In this document: positions 1 through 4,994 of the stretch, one piece after another
Numbering within the stretch: position 1 is the first letter of the stretch
Layout: every line of letters begins with the position of its first letter
Source of the DNA: Sporomusaceae bacterium
GTDB taxonomy: Bacteria; Bacillota; Negativicutes; DSM-13327
Direction of reading: 5' to 3'
NCBI GenBank assembly: GCA_027492445.1
Contig: JAPUES010000107.1
Location: 8,666-17,917 of the forward strand
DNA length: 9,252 nucleotides
Translations under genes and position numbers: made by a program
The notes under the pieces: model-generated
The model's input: the letters and a program-made list of their open reading frames with translations, nothing else
What the model was told of the DNA's origin: nothing
Database searches by the model: none

Positions 1-296
1 AGTTGACCCAAATCAAAACAACCTTATATGCCCCGCCCTATGGAGAATACAATGATACAGTATTATCCGCGGCGAATGAGCTAGGGTATACAACGATTAT
101 GTGGAGTATTGATACCATTGATTGGCAGCGTCCTCCAGCGGAAGTACTCATCAGCCGTGTAATGAAAAAAATTACTAATGATTCTATTATTCTGATGCAC
201 CCTACAGCACCAACAGCAAAGGCATTACCCGAGTTAATTCAGCAAATCAAAAGCAAAGGCTATACGATTACAACCATATCTGATATAACAAAATAA
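1..296 (+). CDS. ylxY: Polysaccharide deacetylase family sporulation protein, C-terminal part (YlxY-like)
   Basis: This is the last ~97 codons of a gene that begins before the window; the frame is open to the left edge, so the TTG at position 3 need not be the start. The fragment carries the C-terminal motifs of the NodB/carbohydrate esterase 4 fold: APPYGEYND (motif 3 region), WSIDTIDW (motif 4) and ILMHPT (motif 5 region). The HPT version with these flanking residues resembles the sporulation YlxY subgroup. Family members act on peptidoglycan or related polysaccharide at the cell surface, although YlxY proteins may have lost activity; the N-terminal metal-binding motifs that would decide this are outside the window. 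The position just upstream of an M16 protease and a ymxH-type gene matches ylxY-mlpA-ymxH of Bacillus. A strong terminator follows directly. The family is fairly sure; the exact symbol rests on synteny. Confidence 0.85.
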   Translation, partial: LTQIKTTLYAPPYGEYNDTVLSAANELGYTTIMWSIDTIDWQRPPAEVLISRVMKKITNDSIILMHPTAPTAKALPELIQQIKSKGYTITTISDITK

Positions 297-327
297 AAAA
301 AACAGGCATACTAATGCCTGTTTTTTT
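295..327 (+). terminator. Intrinsic terminator after the deacetylase gene
   Basis: A 7-bp GC-rich stem (CAGGCAT 303-309 with ATGCCTG 314-320) has the loop ACTA and is followed by seven T. A run of eight A on the 5' side can extend the stem into the T tract, and it would also give a U tract on the opposite strand. The element starts inside the stop codon of the upstream gene, so it separates the deacetylase unit from the amidase. Confidence 0.9.
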
Positions 328-337
328 ATTGCCTATT

Positions 338-392
338 ACTCTTAGTTATGTTATCATGTTAACATAACTAAGAGTTTTCTGTTAGTTATGTT
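338..392 (+). repeat. 16-bp perfect inverted repeat plus a third copy of its 11-bp core
   Basis: Bases 338-353 and 360-375 are perfect reverse complements separated by a 6-base loop (TCATGT). The core TTAGTTATGTT occurs at 342-352, inverted at 361-371, and again in direct orientation at 382-392. The central copy can therefore pair with either the left or the right copy, but not both. No T tract follows, so it does not look like a simple terminator. It could be a multi-site operator for the downstream amidase gene or an RNA element. I do not recognise a known regulator's box. Confidence 0.75.
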
Positions 393-426
393 CTTTTCAG
401 CGCGATTCTAAATAGGGGGTTGATCT

Positions 427-501
427 ATGGATTCTTATCATTCCTCTCCCGTATGCCGCGTGTCCTTTACTATGGCAAAATCTCTTCATTTTTCTTACTA
501 A
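427..501 (+). CDS. Possible 24-residue small ORF in the amidase leader
   Basis: An ATG at 427 is preceded at 413-418 by AGGGGG with an 8-base gap, a good ribosome binding site. The frame stays open for 24 codons to TAA at 499-501, and 24 bases separate that stop from the GTG start of the amidase. The predicted peptide begins MDSYHSSPVC, is Ser/His rich, has one Cys and no membrane segment. I recognise no family. It could be a real microprotein, a translated leader coupled to the amidase, or chance; the ribosome binding site is the main argument in its favour. Confidence 0.25.
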   Translation: MDSYHSSPVCRVSFTMAKSLHFSY

Positions 502-525
502 ACCATATTTTCTTGGAGGTATTTC

Positions 526-1371
526 GTGTATAAAAGTAAATTATTACCCTATATTATGATGTTATTTCTGTTAATTTCCATGATTTCTCCCATTGCAACC
601 ACTCATGCTGCGCCACTTGACAATGTACTATCAACTCTAGCTGCATCTACGATTACCGAGCAAAATAGTGGCGGAAGCGGGACAGGATTACTAGAAAAAA
701 TTTTCAACTTAGTATTTAGTAAATTTTTAGGTCCCATTTTAAATATCTTTACGGATAAAACAAGTAATCCTAGCCCTGTTATCGGAACACCCACAAGCCC
801 CGGCACCTTAAAAGGTAAAGTAATTGTGGTTGACCCTGGGCATGGAGGAAGCAATCCTGGCGCAGTGGCGAATAATACCAAGGAAGCCGATAACAATTTG
901 GCCGTAGCCTTAAAATTGCGTGATAAATTAGTACAAGCTGGGGCTAAGGTTATTATGACGCGGGATACTAATCGCACCGTTGCGCCAGAAGGAAGTTCCT
1001 TAGGTGCAGAACTAGAAGCTCGAGTTAACCTTGCTGAAAGCAATAAGGCCGATTTATTTATTAGCATTCACACCAATTCTAATCCTGACACGAATATTAC
1101 AGGTGCTATGACTTTTTATCCTAGCGGTAAGTCAGCTACCTTAGCCACAGAGGTACAAAAAACTCTTATTACGGAAACCGGCGCAACGGATAAAGGGACA
1201 TCTCCTGCTACTTTTTATGTATTGCGTAATGCTACCATGCCAAGCATTTTAGTTGAGATGGGTTTTATTTCCAACAAGACAGAGGCCAGTCAATTAAATA
1301 ATGATGGGTATCGCACGAAAATGGCACAAGGCATCGCAAAAGGAATTGTAAGCTATTCTGCTAGCCACTAG
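526..1371 (+). CDS. Secreted N-acetylmuramoyl-L-alanine amidase (Amidase_3 family)
   Basis: The product cleaves the bond between N-acetylmuramic acid and L-alanine in peptidoglycan, outside the membrane. The 281-residue protein starts with a signal peptide: Lys at 3 and 5, a hydrophobic core at about 6-24, and a likely cut after THA-28. A linker follows, containing a hydrophobic/amphipathic stretch at 54-76 and a Pro/Ser/Thr-rich hinge at 79-95. The Amidase_3 domain runs from about 97 to the end. Zinc ligands fit His106 (VVDPGHGG), Glu120 and His182 (SIHTN), and the catalytic Glu is Glu244 (VEMGFISN). No SH3, LysM, SPOR or SLH wall-binding repeat is present. The start is GTG 526, with GGAGGT at 515-520. 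Hairpins flank the gene on both sides, suggesting a single-gene unit. This slot is normally empty between ylxY and mlpA in Bacillus. It could serve in spore cortex or septal wall turnover, which is inference. Confidence 0.92.
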   Translation: MYKSKLLPYIMMLFLLISMISPIATTHAAPLDNVLSTLAASTITEQNSGGSGTGLLEKIFNLVFSKFLGPILNIFTDKTSNPSPVIGTPTSPGTLKGKVIVVDPGHGGSNPGAVANNTKEADNNLAVALKLRDKLVQAGAKVIMTRDTNRTVAPEGSSLGAELEARVNLAESNKADLFISIHTNSNPDTNITGAMTFYPSGKSATLATEVQKTLITETGATDKGTSPATFYVLRNATMPSILVEMGFISNKTEASQLNNDGYRTKMAQGIAKGIVSYSASH

Positions 1372-1380
1372 ATACTACTT

Positions 1381-1423
1381 GTCTTGCTTTCCTATTATAC
1401 AGAATATAATAGGAAAGCAGGAT
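1381..1423 (+). terminator. Hairpin terminator after the amidase gene
   Basis: A perfect 15-bp stem (1385-1399 with 1405-1419) has a 5-base loop, CAGAA, and can extend by a few pairs including wobbles. It lies 13 bases past the amidase stop. The downstream sequence is only weakly T-rich, so termination may be partial or the hairpin may mainly protect the mRNA end. Confidence 0.6.
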
Positions 1424-1477
1424 TTCTACTATATCAACAGAAAGTAAACTATATATCGCAATGTAAAGGAGTATTAT

Positions 1478-2731
1478 ATGTATCAAAAATCTCTATTGCC
1501 CAATGGTATCCGCATCGTTTCCGAAGCCATCCCTTATGTAAAATCTATTACCCTTGGAATATGGCTAGGTACAGGCTCCCGCTCTGAAGGTCCCCACAAT
1601 CATGGCATTTCCCACTTTATAGAACATATGGTTTTTAAAGGCACACATAAACGTTCTGCAAAAGATATTGCAGAAACAGTGGATGAAGTAGGGGGACAAA
1701 TTAATGCTTTTACTGGTAAAGAACATACTTGCTATTATATAAAGGTTCTCGATACTCATTTAGAACTGGCCCTTGATGTGTTAAGTGATATGCTATTATC
1801 CTCAAAATTTGCTGAGGAAGATATTAATAAGGAACGTGAAGTAGTCTTAGAAGAAGTTCATATGTATGAAGATACCCCCGATGAATTAGTGCATGACCTC
1901 CATCTAAATCACGTTTGGTCGGGACATGCATTAGGGCGTAATATACTAGGGACCATACCTGCCATTGAAAAATTTAATAGTACGTTAATTCGGGAATACT
2001 ATGGACAATTCTATACGCCAGATAATATTGTCATTGCTGCTGCTGGAAATTTAACCCATGAAAGATTAGAGGAATTGTCCGAGCGCTATTTTGGAAAGAT
2101 GCAAGGAAGAAAAGAACAGAGAACACTAGTAGGACCTACTTTATTGCCAGTCCATACCATACAACAAAAGTCCATTGAACAAGTTCACCTGTGTCTTGGT
2201 ACCAGCAGCGTACCTCAATCCTCGCCTGATATTTATACACTACACATTTTAAATAATATTTTAGGGGGCGGTATTAGTTCCCGTTTATTCCAGTCCATTC
2301 GCGAAGAAAAGGGACTCGCATACTCTATTTATTCCTACCAAACCAATTATAGTGATGGAGGATTATTCACCGTTTATGCCGGCACAAGGCCTACCAATAC
2401 TGCACAAGTCATGGAACTCATTTGGAAAAATATTACTGAATTAAAAACCAAGGGCATTACTGCCCAGGAACTAAGAAAAACAAAAGAGCAGTTAAAAGGC
2501 GGCTTATTACTCGGACTTGAAAGTTCAAGCAGTCGTATGTCACGAGTTGGTAAGATGGAAATTACATTAGGTAAATATATTACCTTAGACGAAGTGGTTG
2601 CAAAAATCGACAAGGTTTCATTAGAAGACTTAGAACATATCGGAAAATCTTTATTTGCTGAAAATAGCGTAAGCTTTACCGCACTAGGGCCCGTAACAGA
2701 GGAGGCAATCAATGAAAGTAAGAGGTTTTGA
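1478..2731 (+). CDS. mlpA: M16 family zinc metallopeptidase (MlpA/YmxG-like)
   Basis: This is a 417-residue processing-protease-like enzyme of the M16B (pitrilysin/mitochondrial processing peptidase) family. The inverted zinc motif HFIEH is at residues 46-50 (zinc ligands His46 and His50, catalytic Glu49). The third ligand is most likely Glu126 in the VVLEEVHMYED segment. The C-terminal half holds the second, inactive M16 lobe, including the glycine-rich NILGGGISSRLFQSIREEKGLAYSI segment that helps bind substrate. There is no signal peptide, so it should be cytosolic. The length matches bacterial relatives of about 410-420 residues. The start is ATG 1478 with AAAGGAG at 1465-1471. The 3' end overlaps the dUTPase gene by 20 bases. 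In Bacillus the homologue mlpA/ymxG sits between ylxY and ymxH, the order seen here. Its physiological substrate is not evident from the sequence. Confidence 0.93.
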   Translation: MYQKSLLPNGIRIVSEAIPYVKSITLGIWLGTGSRSEGPHNHGISHFIEHMVFKGTHKRSAKDIAETVDEVGGQINAFTGKEHTCYYIKVLDTHLELALDVLSDMLLSSKFAEEDINKEREVVLEEVHMYEDTPDELVHDLHLNHVWSGHALGRNILGTIPAIEKFNSTLIREYYGQFYTPDNIVIAAAGNLTHERLEELSERYFGKMQGRKEQRTLVGPTLLPVHTIQQKSIEQVHLCLGTSSVPQSSPDIYTLHILNNILGGGISSRLFQSIREEKGLAYSIYSYQTNYSDGGLFTVYAGTRPTNTAQVMELIWKNITELKTKGITAQELRKTKEQLKGGLLLGLESSSSRMSRVGKMEITLGKYITLDEVVAKIDKVSLEDLEHIGKSLFAENSVSFTALGPVTEEAINESKRF

Positions 2732-3164
2732 AATCATTACTGCCTATAAAAATTCTACAATTTCTTTGCCACTGCGTAAAACTGAGTATAGTGCAGGGTA
2801 TGATATTGCTTCGGCCGTAGATGTAATCTTACTGCCCGGTACAGTGACCATCATACCTACTGGTTTAAAAGCCTATATGGGCAAGGACGAATTTCTAGGA
2901 ATACATATTCGTTCCGGCTTATCCATTAAGAATAAAGTAAGCCTCATAAATGGTCAGGGAATTATTGATGCAGATTACTATAATAATGAGGATAATGAAG
3001 GCCATCTTATGATTGCTATTTATAATCATAATGATCAGGAGGTATTGATTAGCAAAGGAATGCGAATTGCCCAAGGGATTTTTTATAAATATCTTCTCAC
3101 GGATTGTGATGGAAATAGCTCTTTTGCCACTCGCTCAGGAGGTTTTGGCAGTACAGGAAACTAA
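2712..3164 (+). CDS. dut: dUTP diphosphatase (dUTPase)
   Basis: The enzyme hydrolyses dUTP to dUMP and pyrophosphate, which keeps uracil out of DNA and feeds dTMP synthesis. The 150-residue protein shows the five motifs of the trimeric family: I AGYDIAS (28-34), II RSGLSIKN (67-74), III GIIDADYYNNEDNEG (83-97), IV RIAQ (118-121) and V SGGFGSTG (142-149). Motif III carries an extended NNEDNEG version in place of the short DxDYxGE form; I associate this with Gram-positive and phage dUTPases. Motif V begins TRSGGFG. The gene overlaps the M16 protease by 20 bases, and its ribosome binding site AGAGGAGG (2698-2705) lies inside that gene, so the two are very likely translationally coupled. It is complete and the assignment is firm. 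Confidence 0.95.
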   Translation: MKVRGFEIITAYKNSTISLPLRKTEYSAGYDIASAVDVILLPGTVTIIPTGLKAYMGKDEFLGIHIRSGLSIKNKVSLINGQGIIDADYYNNEDNEGHLMIAIYNHNDQEVLISKGMRIAQGIFYKYLLTDCDGNSSFATRSGGFGSTGN

Positions 3165-3243
3165 AATGCACATATTTTCCTAAGATACATCATAGTATTA
3201 AATAATATCAACTGTATCATTTCAAAGAGTATGGAGGTTTATG

Positions 3244-3573
3244 ATGTGCACCTCTATCCTACTTGGGATACTACTTATAATCCTAGTCTTATCCGTCTGG
3301 CAACGGATGCAGCTTTTTCGTAAAGCGTTAGAAGAAAGCAAGCTCAAGGTTTCACCACTCTCCTTAGCGATACAGGAATTGATTGCTATTTCGGGTGGCA
3401 TTTACTTATCCTTAATTATGTTAGTATCTTTTTTAAAGCTCAATATTCCTGACATCATTATGATTTATGAAGTTTCCATGGATCCCTTAGCTTGTTTTGC
3501 CATTAGCTTAGGAATCCTTCAGCCCTTCGCATTACATCTTATAAACATCATTAAAAAGCATAGCTTGTTCTAA
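3244..3573 (+). CDS. Small membrane protein of unknown function
   Basis: I do not recognise a family. The product is 109 residues from ATG 3244, or 110 from the adjacent ATG 3241. GGAGG at 3233-3237 is only 3 bases from the first ATG but 6 from the second, which favours 3244. Three hydrophobic segments are visible: about residues 4-18 (LLGILLIILVLSVW), about 43-66 (IAISGGIYLSLIMLVSFLKL) and about 80-100. A basic, charged loop of about 25 residues (RMQLFRKALEESKLK) lies between the first two, and a Lys-Lys-His tail follows the third. No catalytic motif is seen. It sits 79 bases after dut and 45 before the YlmC/YmxH gene, so it is probably co-transcribed with both. The context suggests a possible envelope or sporulation role, but that is only by association. 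Confidence 0.75.
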   Translation: MCTSILLGILLIILVLSVWQRMQLFRKALEESKLKVSPLSLAIQELIAISGGIYLSLIMLVSFLKLNIPDIIMIYEVSMDPLACFAISLGILQPFALHLINIIKKHSLF

Positions 3574-3618
3574 GACTGGCAAAGGTGTACTGAAAATAAA
3601 GGCAAAGAGGTGGATACC

Positions 3619-3906
3619 ATGCGACTGAGTTACTTATCGGGTAAGGAAGTCATTAACCTAAGTGATGGCGCCCGCCTAGGGGTGATTGATGATTGTGAAT
3701 TGACTTTTGATGCTGCGACAGGCTGTATCCACAAAATAATTCTTCCGAATCGTAATGGTTTATTTAGTTTTTTTAGTGAAAACCCTACGGCTGCTATTCC
3801 GTGGAAATCCATTCGCCGGATTGGCGACGAAGTAATTATTGTTGATATGCATAACGCTTATGAAGATTATAAAAATATGCGTCGCAGTTCCTCTTATGGT
3901 ACATAG
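3619..3906 (+). CDS. ymxH: YlmC/YmxH family PRC-barrel sporulation protein
   Basis: This is a short protein of 95 residues from ATG 3619. It opens MRLSYLSGKEVINLSDGARL, the typical start of the YlmC/YmxH family, and continues through a PRC-barrel-like beta-rich fold to IPWKSIRRIGDEVIIVDM, the other family hallmark. Its molecular role is not known; family members are conserved in spore-formers and ymxH sits in this same gene block in Bacillus. ATG 3619 is preferred over the in-frame GTG 3610 because the ribosome binding site AGAGGTGG (3606-3613) overlaps the GTG and is well spaced for the ATG. There is no signal peptide or membrane segment. The last 15 residues (YEDYKNMRRSSSYGT) are polar and probably disordered. 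Confidence 0.88.
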   Translation: MRLSYLSGKEVINLSDGARLGVIDDCELTFDAATGCIHKIILPNRNGLFSFFSENPTAAIPWKSIRRIGDEVIIVDMHNAYEDYKNMRRSSSYGT

Positions 3907-3929
3907 TAATAATTTTTATGGATATACTA
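3901..3929 (+). promoter_or_regulatory. Possible forespore-type (sigma F/sigma G) promoter
   Basis: ACATA (3901-3905) is followed 17 bases later by TATACTA (3923-3929), preceded by GG at 3920-3921. This is close to the Bacillus sigma G pattern (gHATR, 17-18 bases, CATWMTA), with one mismatch at the first base of each element. It also resembles sigma F (WGCATA, about 15 bases, GGnRAYAMTW). The -35 part overlaps the end of the ymxH coding sequence. Sequence resemblance only. Confidence 0.35.
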
Positions 3930-3963
3930 ACATTTAAATAGCATAATGTGCATTAAATGTTAG
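3927..3963 (+). repeat. 11-bp inverted repeat overlapping the ribosome binding site
   Basis: CTAACATTTAA (3927-3937) is the perfect reverse complement of TTAAATGTTAG (3953-3963), with a 15-base centre. The right arm ends inside the ribosome binding site TAGGAGG (3961-3967) of the following gene, and the left arm starts in the putative -10. It may act as an operator or as an RNA hairpin that limits translation initiation. Confidence 0.6.
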
Positions 3964-3975
3964 GAGGCTATAAAT

Positions 3976-4584
3976 ATGGAAAAATCTACTATTTTTCAAG
4001 AGTCAGGCCAAGATAGTTCAAGTGCAATCGTGAACAGTTATATGGAAGCAAACACCAGTGGGCAACAAATTCCTCAGGCAAATACTATGACAAGCACCTC
4101 ACCCCAAGCTAGCCAAACTATTATTGGGGTATTTGAGTCCAGAACCAGTGCTGAAAAAGCAGTAAACACCTTACGTCAGCAAGGTTTTACCAATGAAGAA
4201 ATCAATATTATTTCTAAAAAACAGCAAGGTCAGGATACAAATTATGATGATAGCATTGCAGATGGTACCATCACAGGGGGTACCTTAGGCGGTCTTGGCG
4301 GTCTACTGCTAGGAGCTGGCGCTTTGGCAATTCCTGGAATAGGGCCCATCCTCGCCGTTGGTCCCATCGCTGCAGCCTTGGGCGGAGCAATTGCCGGCGG
4401 TATCACTGGCGGATTGATTGATTGGGGTATTCCAGCTGCGGATAGTGAACACTATGAAGCAGAAGTCGTCCAAGGCAGTATTCTTGCCATCATCCGTACG
4501 GATGCAGCAAAGATTACTTCTGTAGCTCAAATTTTACGTCAAAATGGTGCAAAAGAAGTAAAAAGTCATACTAATCAACAGTAA
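3976..4584 (+). CDS. YflT/general stress protein 17M-like protein with glycine zipper
   Basis: The 202-residue protein has three parts. Residues 1-46 are Ser/Thr/Gln rich and probably disordered. Residues 47-82 (QTIIGVFESRTSAEKAVNTL, then GFTNEEINIISKK) match the YflT/GSP17M small alpha-beta domain. Residues 97-148 are a glycine-zipper hydrophobic hairpin (GGTLGGLGGLLLGAG, then AAALGGAIAGGITGGLID) with a Pro-Gly-Ile-Gly-Pro turn between its halves. The remainder (HYEAEVVQGSILAIIRTD, then ILRQNGAKEV) resembles the second half of the same fold. Related proteins are induced by general stress in Bacillus; their biochemical role is not established. The zipper could insert into or associate with the membrane. 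TAGGAGG at 3961-3967 is 8 bases before the ATG. No terminator separates it from the lysine operon, so any readthrough would enter the riboswitch leader. Confidence 0.75.
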   Translation: MEKSTIFQESGQDSSSAIVNSYMEANTSGQQIPQANTMTSTSPQASQTIIGVFESRTSAEKAVNTLRQQGFTNEEINIISKKQQGQDTNYDDSIADGTITGGTLGGLGGLLLGAGALAIPGIGPILAVGPIAAALGGAIAGGITGGLIDWGIPAADSEHYEAEVVQGSILAIIRTDAAKITSVAQILRQNGAKEVKSHTNQQ

Positions 4585-4600
4585 GTTTTTATGAAAAGTG

Positions 4601-4629
4601 TTGACACTACTATACCATTATTATATTAT
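4601..4629 (+). promoter_or_regulatory. Vegetative-type promoter for the lysine/DAP operon
   Basis: TTGACA (4601-4606) is separated by 17 bases from TATTAT (4624-4629), close to the sigma A consensus. Transcription would start near 4636, about 26 bases before riboswitch helix P1. Confidence 0.75.
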
Positions 4630-4647
4630 GTATATAATTAAATACGC

Positions 4648-4667
4648 TTCATCCTGCCCAGGATGAA
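4648..4667 (+). repeat. Short hairpin overlapping the 5' strand of riboswitch P1
   Basis: TTCATCCTG (4648-4656) is the reverse complement of CAGGATGAA (4659-4667). With a realistic loop the stem is about 8 bp. Its right arm contains GATGAA, which is also the start of the 5' strand of P1 (4662-4671), so the two structures exclude each other. Confidence 0.55.
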
Positions 4668-4930
4668 ATAGAGGTGCAGACAACAAGAGTACTTTCAGGA
4701 AGAGTGGTGTCAATGATCTGGAGGAAAAGGGCTGTCTGCCGAAGTATAAAAGATACCCAATCTTTTATATTGGTCTTTCATCAAATAGGTGTAAGACTGT
4801 CACTAATTTTTTTAGTGGAGTGCTATCTCATCTAAGACATGGTAAAACACATTTGTGTTGTTTTTTCATTTTCTTAGATCTGTCTAAATTTCCAAGACAG
4901 CCGATGAGATTTTTACTCATCGGCTATTAT
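4662..4930 (+). ncRNA. Lysine riboswitch (L box) with transcription-termination platform
   Basis: The leader matches the L box seen upstream of Bacillus lysC. P1 is formed by GATGAAATAG (4662-4671) and CTATCTCATC (4823-4832), with one mismatch. Conserved blocks follow in order: GAGGTGC (4671-4677), AAGAGTA (4685-4691), GCCGAAG (4738-4744), a 10-bp P4 stem (4745-4754 with 4760-4769), TGTAAGACTGTCA just before P5, and the P5 hairpin CACTAA/TTAGTG (4801-4817), then GGAGTGCTATCTC. When lysine is bound, P1 holds 4823-4832 and the terminator at 4899-4930 can form. Without lysine, ATCTCATC (4825-4832) can pair with GATGAGAT (4903-4910), breaking the terminator. Inner helices 4833-4837/4872-4876 and 4880-4885/4895-4900 could stabilise this antiterminator. 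High lysine should therefore switch off dapB-asd-dapG-dapA. Confidence 0.93.
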
Positions 4931-4931
4931 T
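4899..4931 (+). terminator. Riboswitch-controlled intrinsic terminator
   Basis: A perfect 10-bp stem AGCCGATGAG/CTCATCGGCT (4899-4908 with 4916-4925) has the loop ATTTTTA and is followed by ATTATTTTT. Its left arm contains GATGAG, which can alternatively pair with the 3' strand of P1 at 4827-4832, the expected switch point. Confidence 0.88.
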
Positions 4932-4943
4932 TTTGCCTAGGGA

Positions 4944-4973
4944 TTGACATTTGTCACGTAATTTGAATATATT
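4944..4973 (+). promoter_or_regulatory. Second promoter between riboswitch terminator and dapB
   Basis: A perfect TTGACA (4944-4949) lies 18 bases upstream of TATATT (4968-4973), five of six bases matching TATAAT. A start near 4980 would leave a leader of only about 15 bases, beginning just before the dapB ribosome binding site AGGGGGTG (4983-4990), and would escape lysine control. Confidence 0.5.
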
Positions 4974-4994
4974 GCTAGTAATAGGGGGTGTACC

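Noticed and set aside
281..313. CATACTA (307-313) resembling a sigma F/G -10 element
   Set aside because: It lies in the stem-loop of the intrinsic terminator and no suitable -35 is found at the right distance.
603..1067. 154-codon open frame on the minus strand inside the amidase gene
   Set aside because: It is antisense to a gene with clear catalytic motifs, its product is low-complexity Leu/Ser/Pro rich, and it has no convincing context of its own.
1384..1587. 67-codon + strand frame overlapping the start of the M16 protease
   Set aside because: It runs through the hairpin after the amidase and out of frame into mlpA, with no ribosome binding site.
3165..3243. Possible promoter or operator between dut and the membrane protein gene (GATACA 3183-3188 and TGTATC 3212-3217)
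   Set aside because: The 6-base arms are short and far apart in A/T-rich DNA, and no good -35/-10 pair is visible.
4844..4866. AACAC-ATTT-GTGTT hairpin followed by GTTTTTT inside the riboswitch leader, as a separate terminator
   Set aside because: The stem is only 5 bp and weak. It more likely forms the tip of the larger antiterminator region 4830-4879.
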